Numbered from the stretch's first letter, positions 11,773-20,560 are shown. The stretch is 64,000 nt of DNA from Sphingomonas sp. S2M10 (GCF_012650175.1 NZ_JAAILI010000008.1:558001-622000), one strand, 5' to 3'. Made by a program: numbers and translations. The notes: generated from the sequence alone by a model not told the origin.

Positions 11773-12636
11773 ATGTTCCGCGCGCTCCTCCTCGCCGCCC
11801 TGTTCCTCCTCGGCAGCTGCGGCGCAGCCCCCCGCGAGGCAAAGCCCGCGCTGTGGGCGGTGCGCGACGGCGACACGACCGTCTATCTGTTCGGCACCGT
11901 CCATCTGCTCCGCCCGGACCTGCGCTGGTTCGACGGCCCGGTGCGCACTGCGTTCGATGCCAGCGACACGCTCGTCCTCGAACTGGTGATGCCGCCCGAG
12001 GCGGAAACCCAGGCGCTGCTCGACAAGCTCGGCCGCACGCCCGGCGACCCGACCGTCGCCGCCCTGCCCGCCCCCGAGCATGCCAGGCTGGAAGGCGCGC
12101 TCCGCCAGGCCGGGCTCTCGCCGCAGTCGCTCGACCGCGACGAGCCATGGCTGGCCGCGCTCACCCTGTCGCTGCTGCCGCTCCAGAAGCTAGGCTATGA
12201 CGATGCGAGCGGGGTCGAGCAGGTGCTGCAGGCCGCGGCGACGAAGACGGGCAAGCAGGTGGCGGGGCTGGAGACCGCCGAAGAGCAGTTCGGCTATTTC
12301 GACCACCTCTCCGCCGCCGCGCAGGGCCGCCTGCTCGGCGACACGCTGACCGGGCTGCCGGAGACCGGCGCCAATATCGACGCCGCGGTCGCCGCCTGGA
12401 GCAAGGGGGATGCCGATGCGCTGGCCCAACTACTGAACGCCGATCTCGCGCCCAATCCGGAGCTGCGCGACACGCTGCTGCTCCGCCGTAACCAGCGCTG
12501 GGCGGCGTGGATTCAAGGCCGCATGCAGCGCCCCGGCACCGTGTTCGTCGCGGTGGGCGCAGGCCATCTCGCCGGCAGCGAGAGCGTGCTGGCGATGCTC
12601 GCCAAGGCCGGGCTGAAGGTCGAGCGGCTCCAGTAA
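11773..12636 (+). CDS. TraB/GumN-family lipoprotein
   Basis: 287 residues. A lipoprotein signal peptide ends in the lipobox LLGSC (Cys16), so the protein is probably anchored in the outer membrane, facing the periplasm. The TraB/GumN (Tiki-like) domain begins LWAVRDGDTTVYLFGTVHLL, where GTVH carries the family metal-binding His, continues with GLETAEEQFGYF, and closes with FVAVGAGHLAGSESVLAML, where GxGHL holds the second conserved His. The family is related to metal-dependent proteases; a substrate is not known. It converges on the LuxC-like operon, with 31 bases between stops. Confidence 0.88.
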   Translation: MFRALLLAALFLLGSCGAAPREAKPALWAVRDGDTTVYLFGTVHLLRPDLRWFDGPVRTAFDASDTLVLELVMPPEAETQALLDKLGRTPGDPTVAALPAPEHARLEGALRQAGLSPQSLDRDEPWLAALTLSLLPLQKLGYDDASGVEQVLQAAATKTGKQVAGLETAEEQFGYFDHLSAAAQGRLLGDTLTGLPETGANIDAAVAAWSKGDADALAQLLNADLAPNPELRDTLLLRRNQRWAAWIQGRMQRPGTVFVAVGAGHLAGSESVLAMLAKAGLKVERLQ

Positions 12637-12667
12637 GCAGCAGCCCGCCTGCCGCCCGCCCCGGCGC

Positions 12668-13888
12668 TCAGTCCTGCGGCGCGTCGATCACCACGATGCG
12701 GGTGAGCGAGGTCAGGAAGTCGATCCCGTCCCAGATCGCGTTGAAGTTCAGCGCGTGGCCGAACGGCACGATCCGGTCGATCCCCTGCGGCTGCGCACCC
12801 AGCAGGAACGTCTGCCAGTCGCCCTTGGGCACGCCGAAGCTGGCGACCGTCTGCCAGTTGCGGCGCGCGCTGGCCCCGAGTTCCTCCAGCGCCGCGACAT
12901 GGAATTCGCGGAAGAAGCCGCCGCCGGTGCCGTTGGGCTCGCCCAGCAGCGAAATCGGGCAGCGGACGACGCTGATGAAGTTGGTCTCCAGCGGCACCAC
13001 GCTGGCACGGACGCTCACCGCATTGTCCTGCTCGGCGAGCAGCTTGGCGACCGCGCCGGCATCTTCCCAGCCGAGATTCGCCTCGCGCGCGCCGGCTTCG
13101 ACATGGTGCCAGAAATCGGTGCTCGCCGCCGCGATATCGTCCGCAGACCCGCGCCAGACCAGCGCGCGGGGGGACGAGCAGGCCATCTGGCCGAACCACA
13201 GCGAGTCGTTGACGAAGTCGCGGGCGAGCGTAGCCTTGGTATCGCTGCCCAGCCAGGCCTTGGCGTCGACCACCGCGAGCGAATATTTGTTCGGGAAGGT
13301 AAGCTCGGTGCCGCCTGGCGAGAGCGGGCTCTTGCGGATCAGCTCCACCGTGCCGTCGCCGCCCCACACGACGCGGACGTCGCAGTGGCGCGAAAAGGCA
13401 TCGGTGATCGACTGGTCATGCTCGTAGCGGACGATACCGATGATCCCGCGCAGCCGCTCGCTCGACGCCTCGACCACCTGCTTGAGGATGTCGTTGAGCA
13501 GGTCCGACTGCTGCGCCGCGCGCGACGACATGCGCACCAGGTTCACATTGCCGGCGAGCATCGACAGCAGCAGCGAATAGACGAAGATCGTGTCGACATT
13601 GGACGGTGCGATGTGGAACGCCAGCCCTCGGGCGAGCCGCAGCGCGTCCGGGTACTGCGCGTCGAATCGGTCCTTCATCCGCTTGATGTTGGCGCCGCGT
13701 GCCCAGAAGCCGAGCGCGACCAGCTCCGGATGGCGGCGGGCCTGCGGGCTGGCCATCAGCGCCTTGCCCAGCCGCTCGATGAACTCGATCACCGCCGGAT
13801 CGAACGGGGCGAGCGGGCGCTGCGCCAGCAAAGCGTCGATGTTCGCGCCCTCGGGAACGACGAACCGCACTTTGTCGAGACTGTTCAT
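12668..13888 (-). CDS. LuxC-like acyl-CoA/acyl-enzyme reductase
   Basis: 406 residues, LuxC family: NADPH-dependent reduction of an activated acyl group to an aldehyde. The likely catalytic Cys is Cys237 (FGQMACSSPRALVW). The region AFHIAPSNVDTIFVYSLLLS and ...GNVNLVRMSSR fits the nucleotide-binding part of this aldehyde-dehydrogenase-like fold. It is last in a six-gene minus-strand operon, 32 bases after the LuxE-like gene. LuxC and LuxE act together as a fatty acid reductase in luminous bacteria, but no luxAB or luxD is present here. A role in making a short-chain acyl or aldehyde precursor for polysaccharide decoration is inferred. Confidence 0.85.
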   Translation of the reverse strand: MNSLDKVRFVVPEGANIDALLAQRPLAPFDPAVIEFIERLGKALMASPQARRHPELVALGFWARGANIKRMKDRFDAQYPDALRLARGLAFHIAPSNVDTIFVYSLLLSMLAGNVNLVRMSSRAAQQSDLLNDILKQVVEASSERLRGIIGIVRYEHDQSITDAFSRHCDVRVVWGGDGTVELIRKSPLSPGGTELTFPNKYSLAVVDAKAWLGSDTKATLARDFVNDSLWFGQMACSSPRALVWRGSADDIAAASTDFWHHVEAGAREANLGWEDAGAVAKLLAEQDNAVSVRASVVPLETNFISVVRCPISLLGEPNGTGGGFFREFHVAALEELGASARRNWQTVASFGVPKGDWQTFLLGAQPQGIDRIVPFGHALNFNAIWDGIDFLTSLTRIVVIDAPQD

Positions 13889-13920
13889 AGCTTGGCACTC
13901 ACTCGCATGGTTCGATCGGG

Positions 13921-14994
13921 TCACTGGTTGCTGGCGAAGGTGTCGCTGCAGCCGCGCACTTCGGCCTTGGGCAGGCGGCCATGGACCGCGAAATACTTCC
14001 CCTTGCGGCCACAGGCGCAATCGTCCTCGCCGAGCAGCGTGCCCTGGTCCTCGGTCAGCAGCGAATGGCCGGGATAGCTGCGCGGCAGCACCGAGACGAC
14101 CTGGATCACCCCGGTTTCGCCGATGTCGCATTCGCTCCAGTCGACCGGACGGCGGATCACCACGTCGGCGAAGACCGGCGCATGGAGATGCCCCGCCTCG
14201 CACTCCACGAAGATCGAGCCGGTCTGCTCGACCATGCCGTAGAAATTATGGACGCGGCCGAACCCGGCCAGCTCGCTCGCGCGCTGCTTGAAGTGCTCGT
14301 TGGAGACCTTCTCGGCCTCCAGCTTCTTCCAGCCACCCGAATGGATCAGGATCGCGTTGTCGAACGGCAGCTTGCGGCCCGACTGCTCGAGCTGCTGGAT
14401 GAAATAGCGCCACACCATGAAGGTGAAGCCGAAGGCGAAGATCGGCTGGCCGGCATTGGCGGCGGCGAAGGTCTCCAGCGCCTCCCAGTCCAGCTCCATC
14501 GTCTCGTCCTTCAGCGCGAAGACGTGCTGGCGGCCGAAGGTCATCATGCCCAGGATGCCGGCACCCCGCGCGCTGAAGGTCCGGCGATCCTTCACCACGC
14601 TGGGATGATCGATGATCAGCATCGGCAGCCGCTTCGGCCCGATGAACGAGGTCATGATCTTGGTCAGCGCGCGGGTCTGCAGCCGGGCAGTATCGGCGTC
14701 GAGGAAGATCCGCGAGGGGCGCTGGCCGGTGGTGCCCGACGAGGTCATCGTCTTGAACACCTGGTCCTGCGGCACCGAGGACAAGTCGTGCAGCTTGAAC
14801 ATGCTCACCGGGATCAGCGGCGCATCGGCCCCGCCCGGCAGGTCGCCCGGGCCATAGGCGTCAAGGATCGCGCGATAGCCTTCGCATTCGGTGCCGTGGA
14901 ACGCCGTCAGCTCGCGCAGCTCGGCCTGAAGCAGCGCATGCTTCTCCGCCTTGGGGAGGTCGTAGACGGGAACCTCGAAAAAGGACTCAATCAT
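13921..14994 (-). CDS. LuxE-like acyl-protein synthetase
   Basis: 357 residues, LuxE family of the ANL adenylate-forming superfamily. It would activate a carboxylic acid as acyl-AMP and hand it to the LuxC-type reductase. The nucleotide loop TSSGTTGQ is at residues 84-91. HSGGWKK and the motif FYGMVEQTGSIFVEC follow. A C-terminal LLGEDDCACGRKGKYF has a Cys-x-Cys that may take part in acyl transfer. It lies between the AMP ligase (83 bases upstream) and the LuxC-like gene. The presence of both this and a separate AMP ligase suggests two activation steps or a carrier-bound intermediate. Confidence 0.87.
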   Translation of the reverse strand: MIESFFEVPVYDLPKAEKHALLQAELRELTAFHGTECEGYRAILDAYGPGDLPGGADAPLIPVSMFKLHDLSSVPQDQVFKTMTSSGTTGQRPSRIFLDADTARLQTRALTKIMTSFIGPKRLPMLIIDHPSVVKDRRTFSARGAGILGMMTFGRQHVFALKDETMELDWEALETFAAANAGQPIFAFGFTFMVWRYFIQQLEQSGRKLPFDNAILIHSGGWKKLEAEKVSNEHFKQRASELAGFGRVHNFYGMVEQTGSIFVECEAGHLHAPVFADVVIRRPVDWSECDIGETGVIQVVSVLPRSYPGHSLLTEDQGTLLGEDDCACGRKGKYFAVHGRLPKAEVRGCSDTFASNQ

Positions 14995-15077
14995 CGCTTC
15001 AACTCCTTTTTCCGCACCGACAACGCTATCGGCCCCGACACCCGGCCGATATCTGGCGTCGGCCAGGGCTGTTCAAG

Positions 15078-16451
15078 TCACGCAGGCTTCGACGCCTGCT
15101 CCCATGCCGCCTGCAGCGCCGCCGCCGTCACCTTGCCGGAGGCGGTGCGTTCGACAAGACCGCCGCTGCGCACCTCGATGCCGCGCGGGGGCAGCGAGAA
15201 GGCATCGACGATCGCCTTGCGCACCTCGACCGGATCGAGGCTGCCATGAATCAGCACCTGCAGCTTGTCGTCGGCGCCGAAGCAGAACACCTCGGCCTCG
15301 GGCGTGGCGATGCGGCGCTCGACCTCGTCGAGGTTCACGCGCAGGCCGAACACCTTGAGGATCCGCGAGCTGCGCCCGACGATCCGGAGGAGGCCATCCT
15401 CGCCCCGCTGCGCCAGATCGCCGGTGGACAGCACGCCGCCCAGCTCGTCACCCTTGGCGAGATCGGCGCGGTCGAGCGCATAGCCCATCATCACCGCGGG
15501 ACTGTGGATCCGCATCTCGCCGGTCTCGCCCGGTGCGGCCGACGTCCCGTCGTCCTTGACCAGATCGATCGTCACGCCGGGGATGGCGACGCCGATCGCA
15601 TCCGGATGCGCCGCGGCATGTTCGGGCGGCAGATAGGCGACGCGCGGGCCGGCCTCGGTCTGCCCGTACATCACGAAGAACTTGCGATCGGTCCGCGCCG
15701 CCCAGTCACCGAAGAAGGACACGACGCGCGGATCGAGCCGTCCGCCTGCCTGGGTTAGCGTCTTGAGGCTCGGCAGGCTCAGCTTCTCCTCGCCGAAGCG
15801 GCGGAGCGTCGTATAGTGGAACGGCACCCCGGCGATCGAGGTCGCTGCGTGCTGGCGCAGATCGTCCCAATAGCCGGGCTCCATCACCGTCTTGCGGGTG
15901 ACGCAGATGCAGGCGCCGACGGAGAGGTGCGAATGGATCACCGACAGGCCGTAGGAATAGCTCATCGGCAGATGGAGCAGCGGCCGCTCGTCGGCGGTCA
16001 GCGCCAGATACTCGGCGATGCTCTCGGCATTGGCGGTGATGCCGGCGAGGCGCTGGCGCACCAGCTTGGGCGAGCCGGTGCTGCCCGAGGTGGTGAGCAG
16101 CAGCGCGAGATCGGCATGGAGCTCGGCCGGAGGCGCATCGGTGACGGTCACGCTGCCCGCCACCGGATCGACGATCGCGTTGGGCTGGTAGACCGCATAG
16201 AGCTGCTCCGACAGCAGCTCGGAAAGATCGGCTTCCAGGAGCAGCGGCACATGGCCCGCGTGGAGCAGCGCCACATAGGCGGCGATCGATTCGGCCGAGA
16301 CGCTGCACCGAAGCACGACCAGCGACCGCGCCGCGGGCAGGCCCGCGATCAGCCGCTGCCCGAGCGCGAGCGTCTCCGCATAGCTGAGCACCCGATCGCC
16401 ATCGGCGATGCAGGGATTGCCGGCAAATTGCTGGAAGACCCGATCGAACAT
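15078..16451 (-). CDS. AMP-dependent acyl/acid ligase (ANL superfamily)
   Basis: 457 residues, a somewhat short AMP-forming ligase. The core P-loop TSGSTGSPK is at residues 121-129. FVMYGQTEAGPRVAYLPP is the A5-type motif. STGDLAQRGEDGLLRIVGR, followed by RVNLDEVE, gives the hinge region. TASGKVT near the C-terminus carries the catalytic Lys. Given the acyl carrier protein gene in the same operon (the SDR gene lies between them), it most likely loads an acid onto that carrier; CoA is the alternative acceptor. It starts 4 bases after the SDR stop. Confidence 0.85.
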   Translation of the reverse strand: MFDRVFQQFAGNPCIADGDRVLSYAETLALGQRLIAGLPAARSLVVLRCSVSAESIAAYVALLHAGHVPLLLEADLSELLSEQLYAVYQPNAIVDPVAGSVTVTDAPPAELHADLALLLTTSGSTGSPKLVRQRLAGITANAESIAEYLALTADERPLLHLPMSYSYGLSVIHSHLSVGACICVTRKTVMEPGYWDDLRQHAATSIAGVPFHYTTLRRFGEEKLSLPSLKTLTQAGGRLDPRVVSFFGDWAARTDRKFFVMYGQTEAGPRVAYLPPEHAAAHPDAIGVAIPGVTIDLVKDDGTSAAPGETGEMRIHSPAVMMGYALDRADLAKGDELGGVLSTGDLAQRGEDGLLRIVGRSSRILKVFGLRVNLDEVERRIATPEAEVFCFGADDKLQVLIHGSLDPVEVRKAIVDAFSLPPRGIEVRSGGLVERTASGKVTAAALQAAWEQASKPA

Positions 16452-16455
16452 GCGC

Positions 16456-17214
16456 CTAGACCATCATCCCGCCGTCGACGCCGATCACCTGGCCGGTGAT
16501 ATAGGCAGCGGCATCGCTGGCGAGGAACACGCTGAGGCCGGCCACATCCTCGGGGGTACCGAGGCGGCCCATGCCGATCGACGACACGGTCTCCTGGCGC
16601 TTCTCCTCCGACAGCCCCTCGATCAGCGCCGTGTCGATCGCGCCCGGCGCGATGGCGTTGACGCGGATCTGGCGAGCGGCGAATTCCTTGGCGAGGCTCT
16701 TGGTCACGCCGATCACGCCGGCCTTGCTGGCGGCATAGACCGCCTGGCCGGCAAAGCCCTGCGCGCCCATGATCGAGGTGAGGTTGATGATCGACCCGCC
16801 GCCGTTGCGCGCCATCAGCCGCGCCGCATATTGCGAGGCGACCAGCACCGAGCGCAGATTCACCTGATAGGTCTCGTCCATCATCTCGACCGAGGCCATC
16901 TCGATCATCGAGGCCTTGAGGATGCCGGCATTGTTGACCAGCACGTCGAGGCGGCGATCGGCCTTTTGGATGGTCCCGAAGGCCTGCTTGATCGCCGCCG
17001 GATCGGCGACGTCGAAGTACAGCGCGCGCGCCTCGCCCGCGCCGAGCGCGTTGAGCGTGGCGAGGGTCGCATCCAGTGACCCTTCGGTCCGCGCCGCGAG
17101 CAACACGGTGGCGCCGGCCTCGACCATGCTCTTGGCGATCGCCGCGCCGATGCCGCGCGACGCCCCGGTGACCAGGGCGACGCGGCCGGCGAGCAGGTCA
17201 GGCCTCGACATCAT
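16456..17214 (-). CDS. SDR oxidoreductase, FabG-like, of the acyl-modification operon
   Basis: 252 residues, classical SDR close to 3-oxoacyl-ACP reductase. TGASRGIG is at residues 16-23, NNAG at 94-97, and the catalytic residues are Ser147, Tyr160 and Lys164. The C-terminus VIGVDGGMMV is typical of FabG. Its start lies inside the end of the ACP gene (17-base overlap), so the two are translationally coupled, which supports an acyl-ACP substrate. In the Vibrio tetronate module the equivalent redox step is by an alcohol dehydrogenase; an SDR here may be a functional replacement. Confidence 0.88.
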   Translation of the reverse strand: MMSRPDLLAGRVALVTGASRGIGAAIAKSMVEAGATVLLAARTEGSLDATLATLNALGAGEARALYFDVADPAAIKQAFGTIQKADRRLDVLVNNAGILKASMIEMASVEMMDETYQVNLRSVLVASQYAARLMARNGGGSIINLTSIMGAQGFAGQAVYAASKAGVIGVTKSLAKEFAARQIRVNAIAPGAIDTALIEGLSEEKRQETVSSIGMGRLGTPEDVAGLSVFLASDAAAYITGQVIGVDGGMMV

Positions 17215-17431
17215 ATTTCTTGAGGATTTCGCGAATGGTGCCGACGCTCGACATCGCGACGATGTCGTCGGTGTCCAGCATCACGTCATAAGCGGCTTCC
17301 AGCTCCGCGATCAGCGCCATGTGCGCCACCGAGTCCCACTCGGGGATCGAGTTGTACTTCAGATCGTCGGTGATGGCGGAGCGATCGAGCATCAGCGCGC
17401 GCGCAACGATTTCGTGCAGGTCTTCGGCCAT
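17198..17431 (-). CDS. Acyl carrier protein of the acyl-modification operon
   Basis: 77 residues, acidic, all-helical. The phosphopantetheine attachment site is Ser34 in IPEWDSVAHMALIAELE. The WDS form, in place of the LDS of fatty-acid AcpP, marks it as a dedicated carrier for a specialised pathway. It overlaps the start of the SDR gene by 17 bases and follows the acyltransferase gene by 30 bases. It would carry the acid activated by the AMP ligase while it is reduced and transferred. Confidence 0.9.
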   Translation of the reverse strand: MAEDLHEIVARALMLDRSAITDDLKYNSIPEWDSVAHMALIAELEAAYDVMLDTDDIVAMSSVGTIREILKKYDVEA

Positions 17432-17461
17432 ATTTAAATCCTTGGTGCGTAGAGAATGAAA

Positions 17462-17959
17462 TTATGCCGCGGCGCCAGGCGCCGCGGCTGTGGCCGGAGC
17501 GGCAGCAGCATCGGCGCTCGCGCGCGACAGGATGAGGCCCCACTGCCCGGTAACGATGCCTTTTTCCATCACGCGCGCGGGATTGCCGCCGGCGAGGCAG
17601 CCATCGGGGATGTCGCGCATCACCACGCTGCCGGCGGCGATGATGCAGCCGTCGCCGATCTTTACGCCCGGGAAGATGATCGAATGCGCGCCGATCTGGC
17701 ACCGCTCGCCGATCACCGTCTTGAGATGCATCCGGCGCACGAAATCGTGCGTCAGGATGGCCGCGCCGAAGCTGACCGCCGTATCCTTACCGATCCAGAC
17801 GCCGTCCGGATGGGCCTTGTCCAGCTTCGAGGACAGTGAGATCGCGCAGCCCTCGGCGATGTGCATGCCCCAGAAGTTGTTCAGATATAGCCGGTAGATC
17901 TCAACCGCATAGCGCCTGAGCTTCCGCCGGATGAGAGCCGCAGCCCCGAATTTTGCCAT
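17462..17959 (-). CDS. Left-handed beta-helix (hexapeptide) acyltransferase, WcaF/CapG-like
   Basis: 165 residues. The hexapeptide-repeat region (about 45-140: ISLSSKLDKAHPDGVWIGKDTAVSFGAAILTHD, interrupted by basic RRMHLKTVIG, then CQIGAHSIIFPGVKIGDGCIIAAGSVV) ends in GNPARV, as in sugar O-acetyltransferases. The likely catalytic His is in ILTHDF. An amphipathic basic N-terminus may lie on the membrane, and the C-terminus is Ala/Pro-rich. First gene of the operon, with a GGGGGA ribosome site. It probably transfers an acyl group to a sugar or lipid-linked glycan. Confidence 0.85.
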   Translation of the reverse strand: MAKFGAAALIRRKLRRYAVEIYRLYLNNFWGMHIAEGCAISLSSKLDKAHPDGVWIGKDTAVSFGAAILTHDFVRRMHLKTVIGERCQIGAHSIIFPGVKIGDGCIIAAGSVVMRDIPDGCLAGGNPARVMEKGIVTGQWGLILSRASADAAAAPATAAAPGAAA

Positions 17960-18422
17960 CTTAATCCCCCGAGCGCCATGTCACCCAATCAACCCTCGCT
18001 GCCGTCGATCGATTGGCCCAGATCACCACAAAACCGTTCAAGCCGCCCCCACGCCACAACGCACATGCACAAGGACTGCAAACGACCGCGCCTCGCCGCT
18101 CTTTTAGTCAGCGACCTTCCACTGCCGCAAGCGCCCATGTTGATCAATTGGTATCTACTTGCGCATTTACCCTTGGAATGTGACCGTTCGTCGTAACGGT
18201 TCAGCACGCCACCTGGGGGCAGCGGGCGGCGTGATATAACACCTGAAACCTTCTTCGGCTCCCGGAAAATGCTGCGTCGCACCATTAGCACTTCCCGGGG
18301 TGGGACGATATTGCGATTTCTCCGCACTTCCGTTATAGGCGCGCGCTTGCCGTGGCAGGGTCATCCCTGGAGGCCTGCCGCTGCATGCACGTTGAAACAT
18401 TTAGCGCATTGGAAATCGACAC
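17960..18422. other. 463-base divergent spacer between the acyl-modification operon and rplY
   Basis: No convincing gene. It must hold the promoter of the minus-strand operon; a dyad ACCGTT-N6-AACGGT at 18183-18200, next to AT-rich sequence, is a possible operator. The rplY promoter lies at its right end. The open frame at 17978-18196 has no family features and no good ribosome site. Confidence 0.5.
18311..18339 (+). promoter_or_regulatory. Probable promoter of rplY
   Basis: TTGCGA, a 17-base spacer, then TATAGG: a good match to a housekeeping sigma promoter. It would give a leader of about 75 bases before the rplY start. Confidence 0.5.
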
Positions 18423-19025
18423 ATGAGCGACACGCTTACGCTGTCGGCCGAAACGCGCGACCGGGCTGGCAAGGGAGCCTCCCGGGCGCTGCGTCGTGAA
18501 GGCCGCGTCCCCGCCGTCATCTATGGCAACAAGCAGGATCCGCTGAGCATCCACGTCAACGAGCGTGAGCTGCAGAAGCTGCTGAACACCGGCCACTTCT
18601 TCAATTCGGTGATCATGGTCAACGGCGAGCGCACGCTGGCCAAGGACGTCGCCTTCGACGTCGTCACCGATCGTCCGCTGCACGTCGATTTCCTGCGCAT
18701 CTCCGAGCACGCGACCGTCACCGTCGAAGTGCCGATCGTGTTCGTCGACGAAGACGAGGCCCCCGGCCTGAAGCGCGGCGGCGTGCTCAACGTCGTTCGC
18801 CACGAGCTGGAGCTGGTGGTCGACGCGGCAGAGATCCCTGACCAGATCGAGATCTCGGTCAAGGGCCTCGAAGTCGGCGATTCGCTGCACATCTCGGCCG
18901 TGACCCTGCCCAAGGGCGCGACCCCCGCGATCACCGATCGCGACTTCACCATCGCCACCGTCGTCGCGCCGTCGGCGCTGAAGTCGAGCGAAGGCGAAGC
19001 GGAAGCCGAGTCGGCCGAGGGCTGA
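18423..19025 (+). CDS. rplY: 50S ribosomal protein L25/general stress protein Ctc
   Basis: 200 residues, the long (TL5/Ctc) form. An N-terminal L25 domain that binds 5S rRNA ([24 protein letters not shown], then HVDFLRI) is followed by the C-terminal beta domain (about 95-185) and an acidic Ala/Glu tail. Pairing with pth downstream is a common bacterial arrangement, though here a strong terminator separates the two. Confidence 0.97.
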   Translation: MSDTLTLSAETRDRAGKGASRALRREGRVPAVIYGNKQDPLSIHVNERELQKLLNTGHFFNSVIMVNGERTLAKDVAFDVVTDRPLHVDFLRISEHATVTVEVPIVFVDEDEAPGLKRGGVLNVVRHELELVVDAAEIPDQIEISVKGLEVGDSLHISAVTLPKGATPAITDRDFTIATVVAPSALKSSEGEAEAESAEG

Positions 19026-19052
19026 TCGGCCTTCCCTTCACAGGTTCAAAAG

Positions 19053-19092
19053 ATCGCCTCCGCACCCTAGGTGCGGGGGCGATTTTCTTTTT
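19053..19092 (+). terminator. Rho-independent terminator after rplY
   Basis: 14-bp stem with one G-U pair (ATCGCCTCCGCACC with GGTGCGGGGGCGAT), a short loop, then TTTTCTTTTT. It ends 13 bases before the pth start, so pth may depend on read-through or have its own promoter within or near the hairpin. Confidence 0.9.
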
Positions 19093-19105
19093 GGGAGTGT
19101 AGGTG

Positions 19106-19675
19106 ATGCAGCTATGGGTGGGTCTCGGCAATCCGGGGCCGCAATATGCGATGCACCGCCACAATGTCGGGTTCATGGCGCTGGACGCGCTGGCCGAGGT
19201 GCACGGCTTCTCCGCGCCCAAGAAGCAGTTCCAGGGCTGGACCCAGGAAGGCCGGATCGGCACCGACAAGGTCGTGCTGCTCAAGCCCGGCACCTTCATG
19301 AACGAAAGCGGCCGGGCGGTGCGCGCGGCGATTGATTTCTACAAGCTCGCCCCGGAGGACGTCACCGTATTCCACGACGAGCTCGACCTGTTGCCGATGA
19401 AGGTCAAGGTGAAGCGCGGCGGCGGCACGGCCGGGCATAACGGCCTGCGCTCGACCGACGCGCATCTCGGGCCCGATTTCCGCCGGGTGCGGCTGGGCAT
19501 CGGCCATCCGGGGCACAAGGACCGGGTGACCGGCTATGTGCTGGGCAACTACGCCAAGACCGAGATCGAGCCGCTCACCGACATGCTGGGCGCGATCGCG
19601 GCGGAGGCGTCGTGGCTGGCGGCCGGCGACGATGTCCGCTTCATGAACGAAGTGGCGCGGCGGATGCAGGACTGA
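19106..19675 (+). CDS. pth: Peptidyl-tRNA hydrolase
   Basis: 189 residues. It releases peptides from stalled peptidyl-tRNA. The family start LWVGLGNPGPQYAMHRHNVGF contains the catalytic His (RHNVG). FMNESGRAV and HDELDLLPMKVKVKRGGGTAGHNGLRS follow. A GTG one codon earlier is possible; the ATG is preferred, with GGGAG upstream. A standard housekeeping gene. Confidence 0.97.
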   Translation: MQLWVGLGNPGPQYAMHRHNVGFMALDALAEVHGFSAPKKQFQGWTQEGRIGTDKVVLLKPGTFMNESGRAVRAAIDFYKLAPEDVTVFHDELDLLPMKVKVKRGGGTAGHNGLRSTDAHLGPDFRRVRLGIGHPGHKDRVTGYVLGNYAKTEIEPLTDMLGAIAAEASWLAAGDDVRFMNEVARRMQD

Positions 19676-19755
19676 GCGGGCACGCCTGTCACGTCGCGGT
19701 GGAGCGGGCGCGGCCTTCGTGGCATCCTGGACCGACCTCGATGAAGGAATATCCG

Positions 19756-20184
19756 ATGCGCCTCGCCCTCCCCGCCCTGCTCGCCCTCCTGCCCATCGCC
19801 GCGCCCGGGGCGGCGCAGACCGCCACCCCGGCGCAGCAGCCGGTGTACGAGCTGCGCATCTACTATCCGGCGCCGGGCAAGGCCGAGGCGCTCAACGCCC
19901 GCTTCCGCAACCACACGCTAAAGCTGTTCGCCAAGCACGGGATGCGCAACATCGCCTATTGGAACGAGCTGCCCCGCGCCGACGCGCCGGACGGCCGCGT
20001 GGTCTATGTCCTCGCCTATCCCAGTCGCGCAGCGCGCGAGGCGGACTGGAAGGCATTCGGCGCCGATCCCGAATGGCAGAAGGTGGTCGCCGAGTCCGAG
20101 GCGAACGGCAAGATCGTCACCAAGGTCGAGAGCATCTTCATGACGATGGCCGATTATTCGCCGCCACTCGCCGCTCTCCGGTGA
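19756..20184 (+). CDS. Secreted NIPSNAP-family protein
   Basis: 142 residues. A Sec signal peptide (MRLALPALLALLPIAAPGAAQ) is followed by a NIPSNAP-type dimeric alpha/beta-barrel domain: VYELRIYYPAPGKAEALNARF, HTLKLFAKHGMRNIAYW, VYVLAYPSRAAREADWKAF, then MTMADYSP. The function of these proteins is unclear. The ATG at 19756 is chosen over that at 19741 because AGGA sits seven bases upstream and the signal peptide then begins cleanly. The sequence points to a periplasmic protein. Confidence 0.85.
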   Translation: MRLALPALLALLPIAAPGAAQTATPAQQPVYELRIYYPAPGKAEALNARFRNHTLKLFAKHGMRNIAYWNELPRADAPDGRVVYVLAYPSRAAREADWKAFGADPEWQKVVAESEANGKIVTKVESIFMTMADYSPPLAALR

Positions 20185-20218
20185 GCGGCCCCCACCCCGT
20201 CGATGCGTTGATGGCGCG

Positions 20219-20560
20219 GTGAGGCCGGGCGAGGCCTTCGGCACGATCGCGGCGCTGGCGCTCGCCGGCTGTGGAGGCGCGCAGATGCCGTTCGACAGGG
20301 CGGCCTGGGCGGCCGAGCGGGGCAACTATGATGGCGAAAGCCGCCGGGGCGCGATGGTACTGCAGCTCGGCGGTGCCGGTATCGTGACCGGCGCATCGCG
20401 CAAAGCCGTGCACACGCTGCTGGGCAACCCCGATTCGACGGGCTCGGCAGCCGACATCTATTATCTCGGCCGCAGCGCGACCGGGCCAAGCTTCGAAATT
20501 TACCGCATAGACTATGACGCCGCAGACAAAGTGCAGTCTGCACAGATCCGGCGCGGCTGA
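20219..20560 (+). CDS. Small putative lipoprotein, GTG start
   Basis: 113 residues starting at GTG. A short signal sequence ends in the lipobox LALAGC (Cys18). The rest is a small domain with LLGNPDSTGSAADIYYLGRS, which recalls the BamE/SmpA fold (a turn with LGxPD, then a YYLG strand). No exact family is assigned. It follows the NIPSNAP gene by 34 bases and converges on a terminator shared with the minus-strand gene. Confidence 0.65.
   Translation: MRPGEAFGTIAALALAGCGGAQMPFDRAAWAAERGNYDGESRRGAMVLQLGGAGIVTGASRKAVHTLLGNPDSTGSAADIYYLGRSATGPSFEIYRIDYDAADKVQSAQIRRG

Noticed and set aside
12668-14994. LuxC and LuxE as part of a light-producing (lux) system
   Set aside because: No luxA, luxB or luxD homologue is in or near the operon, and the neighbours (ACP, hexapeptide acyltransferase) point to acyl decoration of glycans.
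17978-18196. 72-codon plus-strand open frame in the spacer before rplY
   Set aside because: No ribosome site, no family features, low-complexity Pro/Ser/Arg content; more likely spacer with promoters.
19053-19092. GC hairpin before pth as a riboswitch
   Set aside because: It is a plain terminator with a T-run after rplY and has no aptamer-like structure in front of it.
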